Positions 1 to 10,870 of a DNA stretch of 64,000 nucleotides are shown piece after piece. Numbering within the stretch: position 1 is the first letter of the stretch; each line of letters begins with the position of its first letter. Source of the stretch: Trileptium ribeirensis (lineage: Eukaryota; Nematoda; Enoplea; Enoplida; Thoracostomopsidae); contig JASANE010016356.1 of NCBI GenBank assembly GCA_030248225.1, positions 1 to 64,000 on the forward strand. Reading direction: 5' to 3'. The notes under the pieces were generated by a model. The model was not told the DNA's origin. It did no database searches and was given only the letters and a program-made list of their open reading frames with translations. The translations under genes and the position numbers were made by a program.

Positions 1-95
1 AGGTCCGCCCTTGAAGTCACGATAGCCGGGGTCGTATGGGCATTGCGTCTGGGAAGTGCGCAGTGCAGCAGCGTCACGTCGATTGCTATTACAGG
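1..95 (-). repeat. fragment of repeat family C, cut by window edge
   Basis: Reverse-complement match to 38907-38997 (GTGACGCTGCTGCATTACGC, then GCCCATACGACCCCGG and TCGTGACTTCAAGGGCGGAC) and to 46075-46135 and 34857-34940. The family is also seen in minus orientation near 16385-16460. The fragment abuts and probably interrupts the G-run element copy to its right. Confidence 0.75.
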
Positions 96-2026
96 AGTAA
101 CCATCGACGCTGAAGCTGACGTCAAGCTTCCTTCCGAAAAATGTTTTGTGACATGTAGCCCCCCTGACCAAGGTAAAATCTGGCAGCTTGCATACGCTGG
201 TAAATAACGTCAAAGTGCATTAGCGCCAAAAATGCTGATAACGGTAATCGTAATCAGTACAGGTGTTATTGAAAAAAAAGAATATCAGTGTCTGTCCATG
301 TGTTGTTTTATTGTGAGGTCGAAGGTCATAAAGTGCCAAAAAAGGGGTATGCAATATGTAGGCTCCCCCCGACCTGGCGAAAATTAAATTTAAAAAAGAC
401 AAATTTAGCATATAGTCTTACAATAGGCCGGATAGAAACATAGTAACGCCCCACTAAAATCGACCCATGTATTAAAATTTTTTAATGAAAATGTAGCCTC
501 CCAACCTAACGTGTAGCCCCACCTCACCCCCCGCCGCATGTACAATAAAAGAAACCGAAGGTCGCAAGAACCATATTAGTATATAAATTCATCATAATTG
601 CGCCATGATATGGGGCCGTGCTGTTAACTGGGTAGCTAGGGAACCCTTCTGCCTGACCGCACATCTATTCTTCGCATTGTCTTTGGTATTATCACCTAAA
701 TGTAAGCTAATCATAGATCAATTGTGTTGTTTTACAGAAGCAGCGTGTTAAAATAAATCTAGAATCTCTAAAAGTAGCTAAAGTTTCACGCAATGTATGT
801 TGTAGGAAGGTGTAGCCCCCATGACCTGAAGTGTAGCCCCCTCGACTAACACATATCGGGTTGCCAATTTTTATAAGGCCCAAGGATCTGCCTGAAATTT
901 TTTGTCGGACTTCCCCATTCATGGTTGGTTTGTGAGCACAAAATGGTATCAGTAGGTGCTGCCTCCGTCACGCGGGAAAACTTCTGCGTCAGGCTTGTTC
1001 TAAATTGGTCGATTTTTAACAATAAAAGGGTCCTAGCTGCACCAATTTTATGTCGCAATTCTTCCAAATGGCTTTACCGTGACCCTTTTGGTTCGACTTG
1101 CATACAAACAGACCATGGTTCACATGTCACTGCGTTAGAGGTAACCAATCAAAAAAAGACCAGTACAAAAGTGACAATAAAAGGACCACCGTCGCCCAGC
1201 GCAAATAAACGCCTACATCGAGACATTATATGTTATAAATTTTGAAAATATAGGTCATTTCAAGTTTGCATAGCAGCCCGCAACCCTTATTCTCCAGCAG
1301 TTTATTTAGTTATATCGTATCAACAATAACGTCAAATTTAACATGAAATTTTCCGGATGTTATAGTGTTGTCTTTCCGAGCTTCTCTGAGCCAATCCCGC
1401 AAGCGAAATATATATGGTAACGCCTTAAAATCGGTCGATTTATACACCCAAACTGCATTAGTACACATGTTAAGTACAAGTTATAACTAACCGGTGTGGT
1501 CTTTTTTTGACTGGATTTTGTTGTCTGACGACCACACACTGTCAAAAGAAAATACCAGGTGCAAGTGACCATTTGACAGTGCAAGTCAAATAAAAACCCA
1601 TCTGGTCTTTTATTTTTGTTTTTTTTTTCAAAAAGACCATTTCCAAAAACGTACAACTGACACCGTAGATACGATCAGTATCATGCTATAAATGATGCGC
1701 TTATCACAACTTTAATTCTAGCTGTTAAGTAGTAAATATGCAACTAAGCCGGGCTGTGGTACGGCCACTTTGCTTCCGTCCGAAGTTGATAAGAAATTTG
1801 CAGATGTGATAATAATGACTTATTTCGGATTAAAATTTGAACCCCCGAGGTACCCTTTGCGACACCTGTAGCAGGTTTCAGGTAGCTGGTTCTGCATAGA
1901 GACATCGATATTCGAAAAATTCAGGTTTTTATGTCGGAAGGGGTCTAGACACTGTACATACGAAAACGTTTCATTGTGCCTTCAAAAAGTTGTGTTTCAA
2001 AAGCACATGATTCGTGAAATGACCAA
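95..2026. repeat. diverged inverted copy of the 56.3-57.9 kb element
   Basis: Read in the opposite direction, this stretch matches 56260-57545 in order: GACGCTGAAGCTGACG near 100, the GTAGCCCCCCTGACC motif near 155, the block with CTTACAATAGGCCGGATAG near 415-440, TAGCCCC motifs at 490-545 and 810-850, GTGAGCACAAAATGG near 930, AACAGACCATGG near 1108, TTATTTCGGATTAAAATTTGAAC at 1820 (shared shorter core), and TTCGTGAAATGACC at its end. The outer terminus is missing where a different repeat (1-95) begins. It has extra internal DNA at roughly 1150-1800. Confidence 0.8.
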
Positions 2027-2029
2027 TAT

Positions 2030-2565
2030 ATAAGTATTTGTGAAGGCTGAATACAATGATTTGGTTATCTAGAGTTTAACATGCATACTTCATGGGTTTT
2101 CAATGGGTTTATGGTCGATGAACTCGATTTCCACAACATAGTGTGTCTTCAGTATTATGGTTAAGTATTGCGTTCAGGTCATCAGGAATTGCCTATAATA
2201 GGTTTTCCGGTACGAACCCGATTTCCAAAATGTGTGTTTTCATTTTTGGTTATGTATTGCGTGCAGTACATCAACAATGATTTATATATAGGTAATTTTG
2301 AAGGCTGAATACAATCATTTGTTTATCTAATGCCCATCGTACATATTTCATGGGTTTTCAAAAGGTCTAGGGTCAATGAACTTGATTTCCCCAACATAGG
2401 CTGTCTTCAGCTGTTTGGTTACGTATTGCTTACAGGTTATCAACAATTGTCTATATATAGGTTTTCCGGCACGCTGAACACGATCATTTCGTTATCTAAA
2501 ATCCAGCACAACTATCATGTCTTCCCGATTTCAACAAAAATAGTGAGTCTCTGGTCTCTCTAAAG
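2030..2565 (+). repeat. tandem-like monomers of repeat family F
   Basis: Two monomers of about 250 bp, each with GAAGGCTGAATACAAT, TTGGTTATCTA, CATGGGTTTTCAA, GGTC(A)ATGAAC, CGATTTCC and GTCTTCAGT followed by a GGTTTTCCGG block. Related stretches are at 2965-3095, 25480-26000 and 61900-62340. Function and class are unknown. Confidence 0.7.
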
Positions 2566-2935
2566 CCCTCCGAAAAGTGGGGGGATTAGACCCCCATGTT
2601 CATTCTCGGGGGAAAATTAAAAGTGGGGGTGGATAAATTTTGCTTTAAAATACTAAATATTTCCATATTTTCATGAATTTTTACTACTCTAAATGTATTT
2701 TCAAGCTAAAAACGATATTTTAACATCATAAATATTGCTAATTAAGGTTTAAAAACAATTTGCAAACAAAAAACATAAATTTTCAGACAAAAAATTTTTG
2801 GAATTAGTTGAACATAGGGGTTTCGGCCGAGTGGGCGGGCACGGCATGTGGGAAAATCTCACGAACATGGGGATATTTGGAAAGTGGGGGATTCCCCCAC
2901 CCGCCACTGTGGACAGGCCAGAGTATACAGTAGCT
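2566..2935. repeat. possible small fold-back insertion between family F monomers
   Basis: Starts near CTCTGGTCTCTCTAAAG and ends near GGACAGGCCAGAG, with matching GTGGGGG-rich subterminal sequence and an AT-rich centre. It separates two family F monomers, as if inserted into the array. The inverted repeats are imperfect, so boundaries are approximate. Confidence 0.45.
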
Positions 2936-3149
2936 TGCCAAATTACATCAAAAATGTTCTATACTTAGGGTTTTCGGTATACTGAATACAATGTTTATCT
3001 AGTGTCCAGTGTGTATATTTCGTGGGTTTTCGATGGGTTTAGCGTCAATGGACCCGATTTCGTGAATATGGTCTGTCTTCAGTTGTTGAAACGGAGCAAG
3101 CTAAGTGATCGGAATTTCCACTGGGGCGCCAGGCGGAAAATCGTGAAAA

Positions 3150-3525
3150 ACTTTTTTGTCTATTTCTGCCATTCTTAAGTAGTTTTCTGAAGGAGAGATT
3201 TCGACAATTTTTTTATTCGGTAGCAAAAGTTATGAGGATGTGCCCTTTAGTTGAACGCGACTCATGCTCACAGTGAAAATGGCAAAAAACAAGTTTTTAA
3301 GGTTTTTGCCAAATTTGGCCAAGCGGGTACCAGTCTTTCACAGCCCATATCTCGCGACACAGATTGCATAACAAAAAAAAAGAACGGGTAACGCAAAATC
3401 AGCTCATCGAGACCAAGAACGTTGCTAACTACGACTTTTATGTGGGACCACTCTGTGGACACGAATATGGTTCGTCGACCTTTTGGCAGCAATAACGATT
3501 TATCAAATTTCGCCATCTTATTGCT
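3150..3525 (+). repeat. dispersed repeat, direct partner at 61.5 kb
   Basis: Direct match to 61560-61865: TTTTTTTATTCGGTAGCAAA, AACAAGTTTTTAAGGTTT, TTGCCAAATTTGGCCA, CATATCTSGCGACAC, ACTACGACTT and GCGATTTATYAAATTTC occur in the same order in both. No coding potential is seen on either strand beyond chance frames. Confidence 0.8.
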
Positions 3526-4035
3526 GTCATCATCATTGCCACTTTTGCTATCGAATAAATAAAATTTACCGAAATCCTTCCATCCTAAAATGCGCTATGA
3601 ATGACAGAAACACAAAAAAAGAATTTTCGCGATTTTCCATCTAGCGCCCTCAGTGAAAACTCATAGTCACTGAGATATATACAAGCTTGTGGGACAAAAT
3701 GTGCGTGAAATGTGTTTCAAACCCTCATTTTCTTGGACGCATTTAAGAAATAGATTTTCCTACTCCAGCTACATTGATTTCAAAAATTCAATATTAAAAT
3801 TAGTTTCCTCGCTTTTGTTCTATTGAAAGCGTGTATACAATTTTGTGAAACTGATACGGATTTAATATGCTAAATTTCATCAACTTTAACAAAATATTTG
3901 GGAACAAAATACTGCAAAAATTCTGAATCTCTACTTTTGTAGAAAATTTGACGATGTTTTCAAAAATCGGGCCAGCACTGCTCTGCTTCTTCTGCACTGC
4001 GAAAAGTGATGTACCCTTAGAGACAGCGAAAAACT
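3526..4035. other. no recognised feature
   Basis: AT-rich unique-looking sequence with only chance reading frames; nothing coding, repetitive or structural was recognised. Confidence 0.5.
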
Positions 4036-4120
4036 TGAAAAGTTGCATACTTTTAGAAAAATGAGTGTTGTTCGAAAGCTGTTCGAGAGATGTTCGAACT
4101 TTGCTCGACAAGTGTTAGAA
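4036..4120. repeat. partial copy of mariner-type MITE family B
   Basis: Contains TTAGAAAAATGAGTGTTGTTC followed by GTTCGAGAGATGTTCGAACT, as in the full copies at 29285-29516 and 31847-32095, but lacks clear right-end TIR. It is followed by an AT dinucleotide-rich tract near 4125-4155. Confidence 0.55.
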
Positions 4121-4619
4121 ACGAGTATATGTATTTATATATATACATATATGTTTAATTGTTATTTATATTGTTTTGCGCTTCTCATATATTTATTATG
4201 CTGCACATATTAATGTTTAAAATATTAATATTTTTATCTGTTATATATAATGTGAACAAAATTATTACGTTTTGTACATCTGTACGTTATAGAGCTATTA
4301 CTTAATGTATTGCTAGATTTAGTTTCAGCATTGTGGATGATACTATAGAACAGCATATTGTTGCACAGACAATTGAAGCTTTTGCGAATCCAAGATTCGG
4401 CGTTATAAGTTTTAGTACAAACAGTACTAACTCGTGATTTCAAAATTAAACACGTGTTAATACTTTGCTTGATGTAAAACTTTTTTTGCCCAGTAGCTTT
4501 ACTTTTAAATCAAGAAATACAAAACAATTACAACCGCAATCGCAGAGCAAAGAATTATACACAAAATGCTAAAATATTATAAAAGTCACACATTGTTATG
4601 CTAGATGCTCTAAGTTTAG

Positions 4620-5346
4620 TTATTTCTTCTTAGTAACACTTTCATATTCCCGATTAAAACGCCGTAAGTAAGCATCGATAAAAACAATACAATGCTTCCA
4701 GCATTTTTCTTCATCTTCAATTCCATGTGTTGGGAATCGCGAAAGAACAACTTCTTTTATGCTTGAGAAACGCTCTTGATATAACGAAAGTTTACCGCGT
4801 CTTCCTGCACAATTACGGCCGTTTAACTTTCCAGGTGTGAAAAATTTTTTAACGAGATTCAAAGCAAAATGCGACCTTGTATGTGCCTTTTTTGTGCAGG
4901 CTTAATATCGACTGCGCTAAGGTCGAGCTAAGGAGTCGAGGCAGCTTGAATCCCTTCTGGTTAGTCTCAGTGTTCATATTCAATTTAACCCTGGTATGCG
5001 TTTTGAGAAGACCCTCACCAATATCAGCAAATGCACAGGACTTTAGAGTTGTATAATTAACTTCTGTGGGCTTTGCTAACCGCTGTATGCTGCTTATTTT
5101 TTTATTCCAACAAGAATTTTCTACGCCGTTGCTGGTGGCATCCTCGTCAATTATTAAGCTGGCAGGCGTTTCTTTGTTTGCCAACTGAGCTGCTAATCCA
5201 CGAGGCAATGCAGAATGTTGGTTTTGAATTTGATTAACAGTTTCAAGTTTATCCAAAATCTTTGCCTGATTCTCCTTAATTTGATCAAAAAGGCAAGCCG
5301 AAACAAACTGTTGTGCTGTAGAGATTACGCTAATATTGTCCAACAC
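4620..5346 (-). pseudogene. BEN-domain gene fragment, frameshifted
   Basis: Minus-strand coding remnant in two overlapping frames. The C-terminal part (4620-4862) contains NLVKKFFTPGKLNGRNCAGR, then RGKLSLYQERFSSIKEVVLS and WKHCIVFIDAYLRR, which fits the end of a BEN domain (a roughly 100-residue DNA-binding fold): LF.xEEL.G.NC.G.RGK.xL...K...I...vl.rFP......W..C...I. The N-terminal part (4849-5346) supplies a coiled-coil-like helix (IKENQAKILDKLETVNQIQN) and the first half of the domain. Reading continues from one frame to the other near 4870-4880 if a single base change is assumed, so the copy is broken or mis-sequenced. There is no start ATG on the long part; the frame opens after a stop near 5378. 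No introns are seen, so it may be a retrocopy or transposon-borne fragment. Its family match is from memory. Confidence 0.6.
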
Positions 5347-5429
5347 ACTCCCGTGTAGAAAAAGGATTGTGACATTTCATACTTCATGCATGATCGCCAC
5401 ACGGTGTGTGCAGCAAACATTGGTTAATA

Positions 5430-5640
5430 AGAATTGATTTATTTGTCACTTTCTTACCTATTACAATGTATCCTAGCCCGAGTCGGACCCCTACTTGGCA
5501 TGAAGAGTCCCTTTCCCTTGGATGTGGCGTCGATTACCCCCATGTCTAGGCTGATCACCGAAAAGGCCAACCCTCCTCCGAGGTCCCGGCTACCCCCACC
5601 CGCCGGGCCTCAAATATTGGGCATATATAAATAAATTAGT
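5430..5640. other. GC-rich segment, possible repeat end
   Basis: A locally GC-rich stretch with CCCGAGTCGGACCCCTACTT and several CCCCC-type runs in otherwise AT-rich DNA. A short related string (GATCCGAGTCGGACCTCTAC) occurs near 45535. The open frame here is short and proline-rich, and looks like chance. Confidence 0.35.
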
Positions 5641-5724
5641 TGTGATAAAAATTTACAACTCAACAACAACAAAATATATCCTCATTCTGAAAAAAGTCAA
5701 ACTATTAGCTAGCTGCTTTATAAT

Positions 5725-5774
5725 ATTGTAAAGTAATACTTTGTGTAGTATTGTAAAGTAATACTTTGTGTAGT
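5725..5774. repeat. 25 bp perfect tandem duplication
   Basis: The 25 bp unit starting ATTGTAAAGTAATACTTTGT occurs twice without spacer, at 5725-5749 and 5750-5774. Confidence 0.93.
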
Positions 5775-7090
5775 AATGGGTATATAACTATATACTCGGT
5801 CACATAACATACGTACGCTGGTATTTTAAACCAATAAGCAAGTGTTTAGAGAATCGTTTTATTCTTAACACCAAAATGTAAGGTAGTACCTACGCTTCAT
5901 TGAAGTGCCTTGTATTAACGAGATTAGAGCAAGAACGTGAGTCATCGGTGATTGCTGTTCATAGGGGTACACTCGGACATCTCTGTCGGGTGGTTAACCC
6001 TTTCCTGTATTGAGTAACACGTTTGTTACAGTATTTATTGCGACGCCATGTGCTAACCGAGTCTGTAGTGCGGCGTGCGTTTCCCAAGTGCGTTGTTGTT
6101 CGCTGGCTTTGTGACGGAGCCGAAATATAGATAATAAACAGTGTAGTGTCTAACGTACAATGCTTTCAATAAAACGATTCAGGTTCAATTTGCGTATACG
6201 GTTAGACGTAGTAAGATAATAGCTTTGTAAAAAATTCGATGTCTCACCAGATATAAAGCTGTAATTGAACGAATTTGATGTCGAGACATGAAGTTCCCTA
6301 TATTTAAGCATTGTTTCCAGTGGTTTGTTTGCTTCATCGGTGTTTAATAGTTTCGCTTCCCGGTTCTTCATTTCGGCTTCAGTTCCTACACCCATGACTG
6401 CAGCCCACTGCTTGGTTTTTTGTCTGCACATACACCCAGACGTCAGGATATGCGTCTGACATTTCAAACCTTTTCTCAGTTACTTCTTCTCCAGCAAAAT
6501 TCGTTTATATAATTTTACAATTGCTTGAAAAATGTTTAATAGATACATTTTCATACACTTTATTCTTTTTGTACCATTTCAACAACACATACGAATTAGC
6601 TGCATTTAAATAACTACTCATTGTAGATTTGTTAGATAATACAAACGTAGTATATTTGTACTGAAAACCAAAACTCATATAGGCAAAGTAAATGTATACA
6701 TGTATACGGTGTGCTTCTGTAAAACGGCTCTATTTTATCAATTAATGGGTTTGCGCTCATACATAGCTAACAGTGTGTCGACGTAAATGTAAACGCACAC
6801 CTCTGCAACAACGGTTTATACAGACAGTGAGTCGACAAGGGGACCTCTGAATGTTCAGCTCAATGCGCTGCCGGTAGGCAAATCATTATGCAGTTGGGCA
6901 AAGCAGTATGTTAAATGAATGTTAACGCGTGATCAATATTTATCTTTTAAGTTGGTAAATGAATCTGTTAGCCTGGTAGTCTTTAAGTGTTCTCCAAAAT
7001 TCAAGCAGCGGCAGAGGAATAATACCTGTGATAAAACTACCGGCTATTTATGAATGCTTTGTTCAGTGCCGAAAATGAAACTGCTTATTA
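5775..7090. other. no recognised gene
   Basis: Mixed unique-looking sequence with only short chance frames. No splice-bounded exon matching the expected N-terminal alpha2/delta sequence was found here. Confidence 0.4.
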
Positions 7091-7158
7091 TGCATCATTC
7101 ACAGAGAAGTGCGTGCGTGCAGCTTGCGGTGTGCACGCACTTCTCTGTAAATGATGCA
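7091..7158. repeat. 26 bp-arm perfect-but-one hairpin
   Basis: The left arm 7091-7116 (TGCATCATTCACAGAGAAGT then GCGTGC) and right arm 7133-7158 are reverse complements with a single mismatch, separated by a 16 bp loop. It sits 32 bp beyond the 3' end of the transposase remnant at 7190-8099. It could be a short palindromic MITE or a terminal structure of that element; no second copy was noticed elsewhere. Confidence 0.9.
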
Positions 7159-7189
7159 TTACTAGTAGCAGTGTCCAAAACGAACTCAC

Positions 7190-8099
7190 TTAATACAACG
7201 TAGGGCCACCACCGTTTTCCAGAACAGCTGGTACGACATTGAAAATATGACGTATATACGCTCTACACTGTGCTACTGTCATTTTGCAGCTCCAGAACCG
7301 AAGTATACCATCAATTAATTCGGATTTTGTAGATGGTTTTACCTCTTTTCTTAAAAATTGTTTCAACTCGTGCCATACACATTCAATAGGGTTTAAATCT
7401 GGCTATTCAGGCGGCCATATTACAGTTGTAATGCTGTTATTTTGGAGGTATGCTTTAGTTACGCGACTTACGTGAGTGGGAGCATTGTCCTGAACTAGCT
7501 GGAAATCTTTGCCATATTTTTATGTAACAAATTTTTTTAAAAATTTCTCAAGTATCGCGCAATACATATCCGAGTCCATTACTGCCTTCAAAGACACATA
7601 TATGCGTAGCCCCCCTCCAACTAATCCCGGCCCACACATGCGCTTCGTTGGGTAGAACGACACTGCAACGAAATGCTAGACGTTTATCTTTGTTGCATTC
7701 CCTGACGGCCTGGCAACATTTGGCTGATGCGTATCTCCATCCTATCGAATTTCTAATCCTAGATATAGTACGTTCACTGGGTATATTAGACCCTGTCAAT
7801 ATTTCACCTAAAGCTGCATTGAGTTGGCATGCAGTCATTTCATTATTCTTCGTCATCAAAGAGTCAATGACCTCAGTCATTTGACTAAAACAGACTGGCC
7901 GACCGGACCTTTGTATATCACAGTTGTGATGTCGCAGTTTCCAACGTTGGATACGAGCAAATACCGCTCTTTTGGACGTGTTATATCATTCTTTCTGAAC
8001 CGCAGTGACTATTGCATTAGGATTAACATTTTGTTCATAATGTGCAATGATTCTTTCACGGCAGTACGGAGGTAATACGTTTAGCTTTAGACTTTTCAT
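7190..8099 (-). pseudogene. Tc1/mariner-type transposase, decayed
   Basis: Minus-strand remnant of a Tc1-like DDE transposase. The N-terminal helix-turn-helix region starts at an ATG at 8099-8097. An open stretch at 7548-7880 carries TACQLNAALGEIL, HTH-like IPSERTISRIRNSIGWRYAS and the HVWAGISWRGATHICVFEG strand. After a frameshift near 7590 the C-terminal region has QDNAPTHVSRV (second catalytic Asp) and NPIECVWHELK (third catalytic Glu), ending at the stop at 7192-7190. Inactivating changes: a stop in the N-terminal part, a frameshift, a stop just before the KYGKDF segment, a stop replacing Ser in WPPESPDLN, and a missing block holding the first catalytic Asp (between AFRCS and VVLPNEAHVW). 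Clearly not functional. Confidence 0.9.
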
Positions 8100-9970
8100 A
8101 TTAAGGCGTAATGTATAAACACTGAAATATTATATCTCATATATGCCTATACGTACAATCCGATTTTGCGTCACCTTGAAAACAGTATATAACCTCACCT
8201 GGGCAAAGCTGTCATATCAAAAATCCATGCATACTATTTTTTGATGCCCTACAGTTTTTTGACAGACTACAGTTTTGAAAGGCGGGTCCGTCAACCGTAA
8301 AACTATAAGTTGGACTCTAGATTACATAATCGTCGTATTCATCAGTTATAACCTTAACACTCGTCTGAAGCTATCCGGAATATATATGTTTATATTCAAT
8401 GCAAACTTGTTGTGTATTTTACTTATTGTTCCAGTTGTACATCGCAGCTAGTAAACGCTAAAGATATATGTGTACTATTAGTCGTTACATTTCAAATGTA
8501 CGTGTATTTATTTTTACCGCGGTCAAAAATACGCAGGAGAGTATATTAATAGAAAACTGTACACACACTTATGTAACAACAAATATATGGTTTAGTTGTA
8601 TATATGAATGTATTTAATGTTACAATCCATATTTTTTGTCGTTAAATCCGCGCATATCATTTTTAAATGGGGGTGCTTCAACTGAGGAGTGGCCGTACTG
8701 CAACATTGACTTGTCAATGACTCGAGCTTTCAATGTGGGTCATTGCTGTATATAACTTAAGACAGAAGTGGAAGCCAATGGGTCGATGTCGAGTTTATGC
8801 GTGCCCTCAAATTAGTATTTATGCTACTGAGGAGAGCCCCGTTTGCGTTTGTCTTCAGCTTATTTCGATTAATTCTATTTCATCGCATATTTAAATTATC
8901 AATAATATTAATAGCAGCAGTAAATGTTGGCGGTTCAAAAATTTTAAGAGTGTGATGTGGTTATATTTTCGACACTGGTCAAGACTAGTCACACCGGATG
9001 CACAGTCAACAGGGTCTACGATCTGCAGAGCTCTTAATATGCGATCGTTGCACATGCTCGAATGCATAAATTATATCGGTACTTATTTTGAAGGCAAAAT
9101 TACCTAAGTTTGGGCCTTATGGTAGACATGTCAAGTTTCCCCTTCAGTTATAAAGGAAATAACTTGACATGATCCGTATCTCCTTTGACTGCAATAGATT
9201 TACAATTTGCGGGCGCTCTGCAAAAATTTTGAGTCTGGGGGCAGGAGCAAACTAACAAAAAAGCACGTCTGGGCTCAAGAGAAGATTAAGCACATCTGAA
9301 GCTCAAAGAGCGGTAGAGAAAAGGTTGGACACATCTTCTCAAGACATATCTGCTCCACGCTTCCCCAGTGTGCACTGTAAAAGCGAGCGGGATATCTTGG
9401 GCAAATTGAGAAATATTTAAGTACGTCAGATTAAAATTGCCAAATCTGCGTTTAACGATAGGGGCAGAACTATAGATGTGTTCCTCCAACTCCGTTTCTA
9501 TGGCGGGGGGACACATCTCCCTGTTCCGAGTATAGTTATTTGACAGCGCTATAAGCAATTTTGGCCAAAACAGGCATGTGTCAATAATACGTACTCTCAC
9601 CGTTGTCAGTATATATCTAGAATTTAACATATAAAATAAACAACTAAATAAAGTAAGGAAACTGAACAAATAACTAACCTAAGGAAACAGGTAATCATTT
9701 AAAACACAAACACAAAACGCATAGTACGAGCAGAAATTTCCAAAGCTCCGCCCTAATAACATGCAATGCTGAAATCTAATTTTGGTCCGGGAGGAAACGT
9801 AATATAAAAACGATTACTACATTGCCGATATACATTATAATATATATATATGTATATACAGAACATCAGTGACACACATATCTCAGTTTAATATAATTGA
9901 AATATATAAATCTACATATACAGAACATCAGTCAGCCACATGTAACCACAGTTTAATAATTTGAAATATA
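8100..9970. other. no recognised gene
   Basis: AT-rich DNA beyond the transposase remnant. A 127-codon minus-strand frame at 9286-9669 has no recognisable domain and biased composition and is not called. A pair of similar 40-50 bp blocks containing ACAGAACATCAGT occurs at about 9858 and 9920. Confidence 0.4.
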
Positions 9971-9975
9971 TACGT

Positions 9976-10144
9976 GCAGAACTATATATTTTTTCATAAC
10001 GTTCAAAGAATTATTGCTTGTTTGAATTTGTTCGCGATCTGTTCGAAACTTGTTCGCGATCTGTTCTAAGTTTGTTTGATGTTAAATATAATTTGTTCGA
10101 TGTTCGTTCGTTCGAAACACAACACTCATTTTTGGCGAGAACTG
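9976..10144. mobile_element. mariner-type MITE family B copy just upstream of exon 10181
   Basis: Right end is CACTCATTTTTGGCGAGAAC followed by TG and TA, matching the family TIR (CAGTACTCGCCAGAAATGAG in the opposite sense) with TA target site. The interior has the family's TTCG-rich repeats (GTTCGCGATCTGTTCG twice). The left end is decayed, so the start is approximate. It ends 36 bp before the first alpha2/delta exon. Confidence 0.7.
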
Positions 10145-10180
10145 TACATGTAATTCATTATATAATTGTAATATTTTCAG

Positions 10181-10331
10181 GTTTGTCAATAGCGTGAGCA
10201 GTCCGAAGCAAGTGCTTATTGTGCTCGACACAAGCGGCTCTATGCTCGGACAACGCACCGAAATAGCAAAACAGACGGTCGAAATGATACTCGACACATT
10301 GTCGGAACGCGATTATGTTAATATTATTTTG
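10181..10331 (+). CDS. alpha2/delta calcium channel subunit, VWA exon 1 (MIDAS)
   Basis: First recognisable exon of a voltage-gated calcium channel alpha2/delta subunit, the extracellular, membrane-anchored auxiliary protein that promotes surface trafficking of CaV channels. It follows an acceptor ending TTTTCAG and ends at donor GTAAGA. The first base completes a split codon; if the previous exon ends in TG this is Trp, as expected for the W-[FY]-V start of the family. The 50 full codons read [20 protein letters not shown] followed by an amphipathic stretch ending in RDYVNIIL. The segment DTSGS (residues 16-20) is a complete DxSxS metal-ion-dependent adhesion site. Phase 2 in, phase 0 out. 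A MITE ends 36 bp upstream of the exon. Family assignment rests on alignment from memory of the whole exon chain. Confidence 0.93.
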
Positions 10332-10559
10332 GTAAGAGTGTCGAGTTAATTTTATGGTCACGTTTAGTGTCGGGTAAAATCAGAAGAGAAAAGGTCCCTC
10401 TTCTCTTACATTTAGAAAATTTTGGCATTATAATCGATACCAAAACTGTTCGAATTGTCTGTAAGACTGGCTGTTAGTGTATGACTACACAAGAGTGCCT
10501 GAATATAATTGAAAAAAAGTTCCTCGAGTCCTTTATAATGATTGTGTACCCGTACTATT

Positions 10560-10870
10560 TTGCAATGAAATGTACAGTACCAAAAATTTGCCTAAGGGCA
10601 TTTTACTGGAGTAATTGGAAATGCTTGGCCGAAACTTAGGTTGGGAAATTTTACGGTTAGAATTTTATCATAAATAGTCGAAATATAAGGAGTAATATTG
10701 AGTTTTGTTATACCGCGTTTTCATAACGATTATTTTAGTGTGACTTGAAAACGGGTGCGGGTGGTTGACCTGGGAAAACCCAAAAGTAACCTTGGGGCAC
10801 GCCATGGGTATTCGATGAAGTCCCGGGTGGAGCTCGAAACTCCTGGCACCCCTCTACCCCTCTGCGTGAG
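10560..10870 (+). repeat. diverged copy of the 34.2 kb TIR element family
   Basis: Shares ATAGTCGAAATATAA, TAATATTGAGTTTTG, a GACCTGGGRAARCC block and ACCTTGGGG with 34310-34460 and 63840-63990. TIRs are not visible here. Confidence 0.65.

Noticed and set aside
6841..6985. Searched for the exon preceding 10181 (expected to end in a split Trp codon)
   Set aside because: A short stretch ending CCTG before GTAGTC does not encode the expected sequence; the upstream exon is probably outside the window.
9286..9669. 127-codon minus-strand reading frame
   Set aside because: No recognisable domain, AT-driven hydrophobic composition, no homologous copy in the window; treated as chance.
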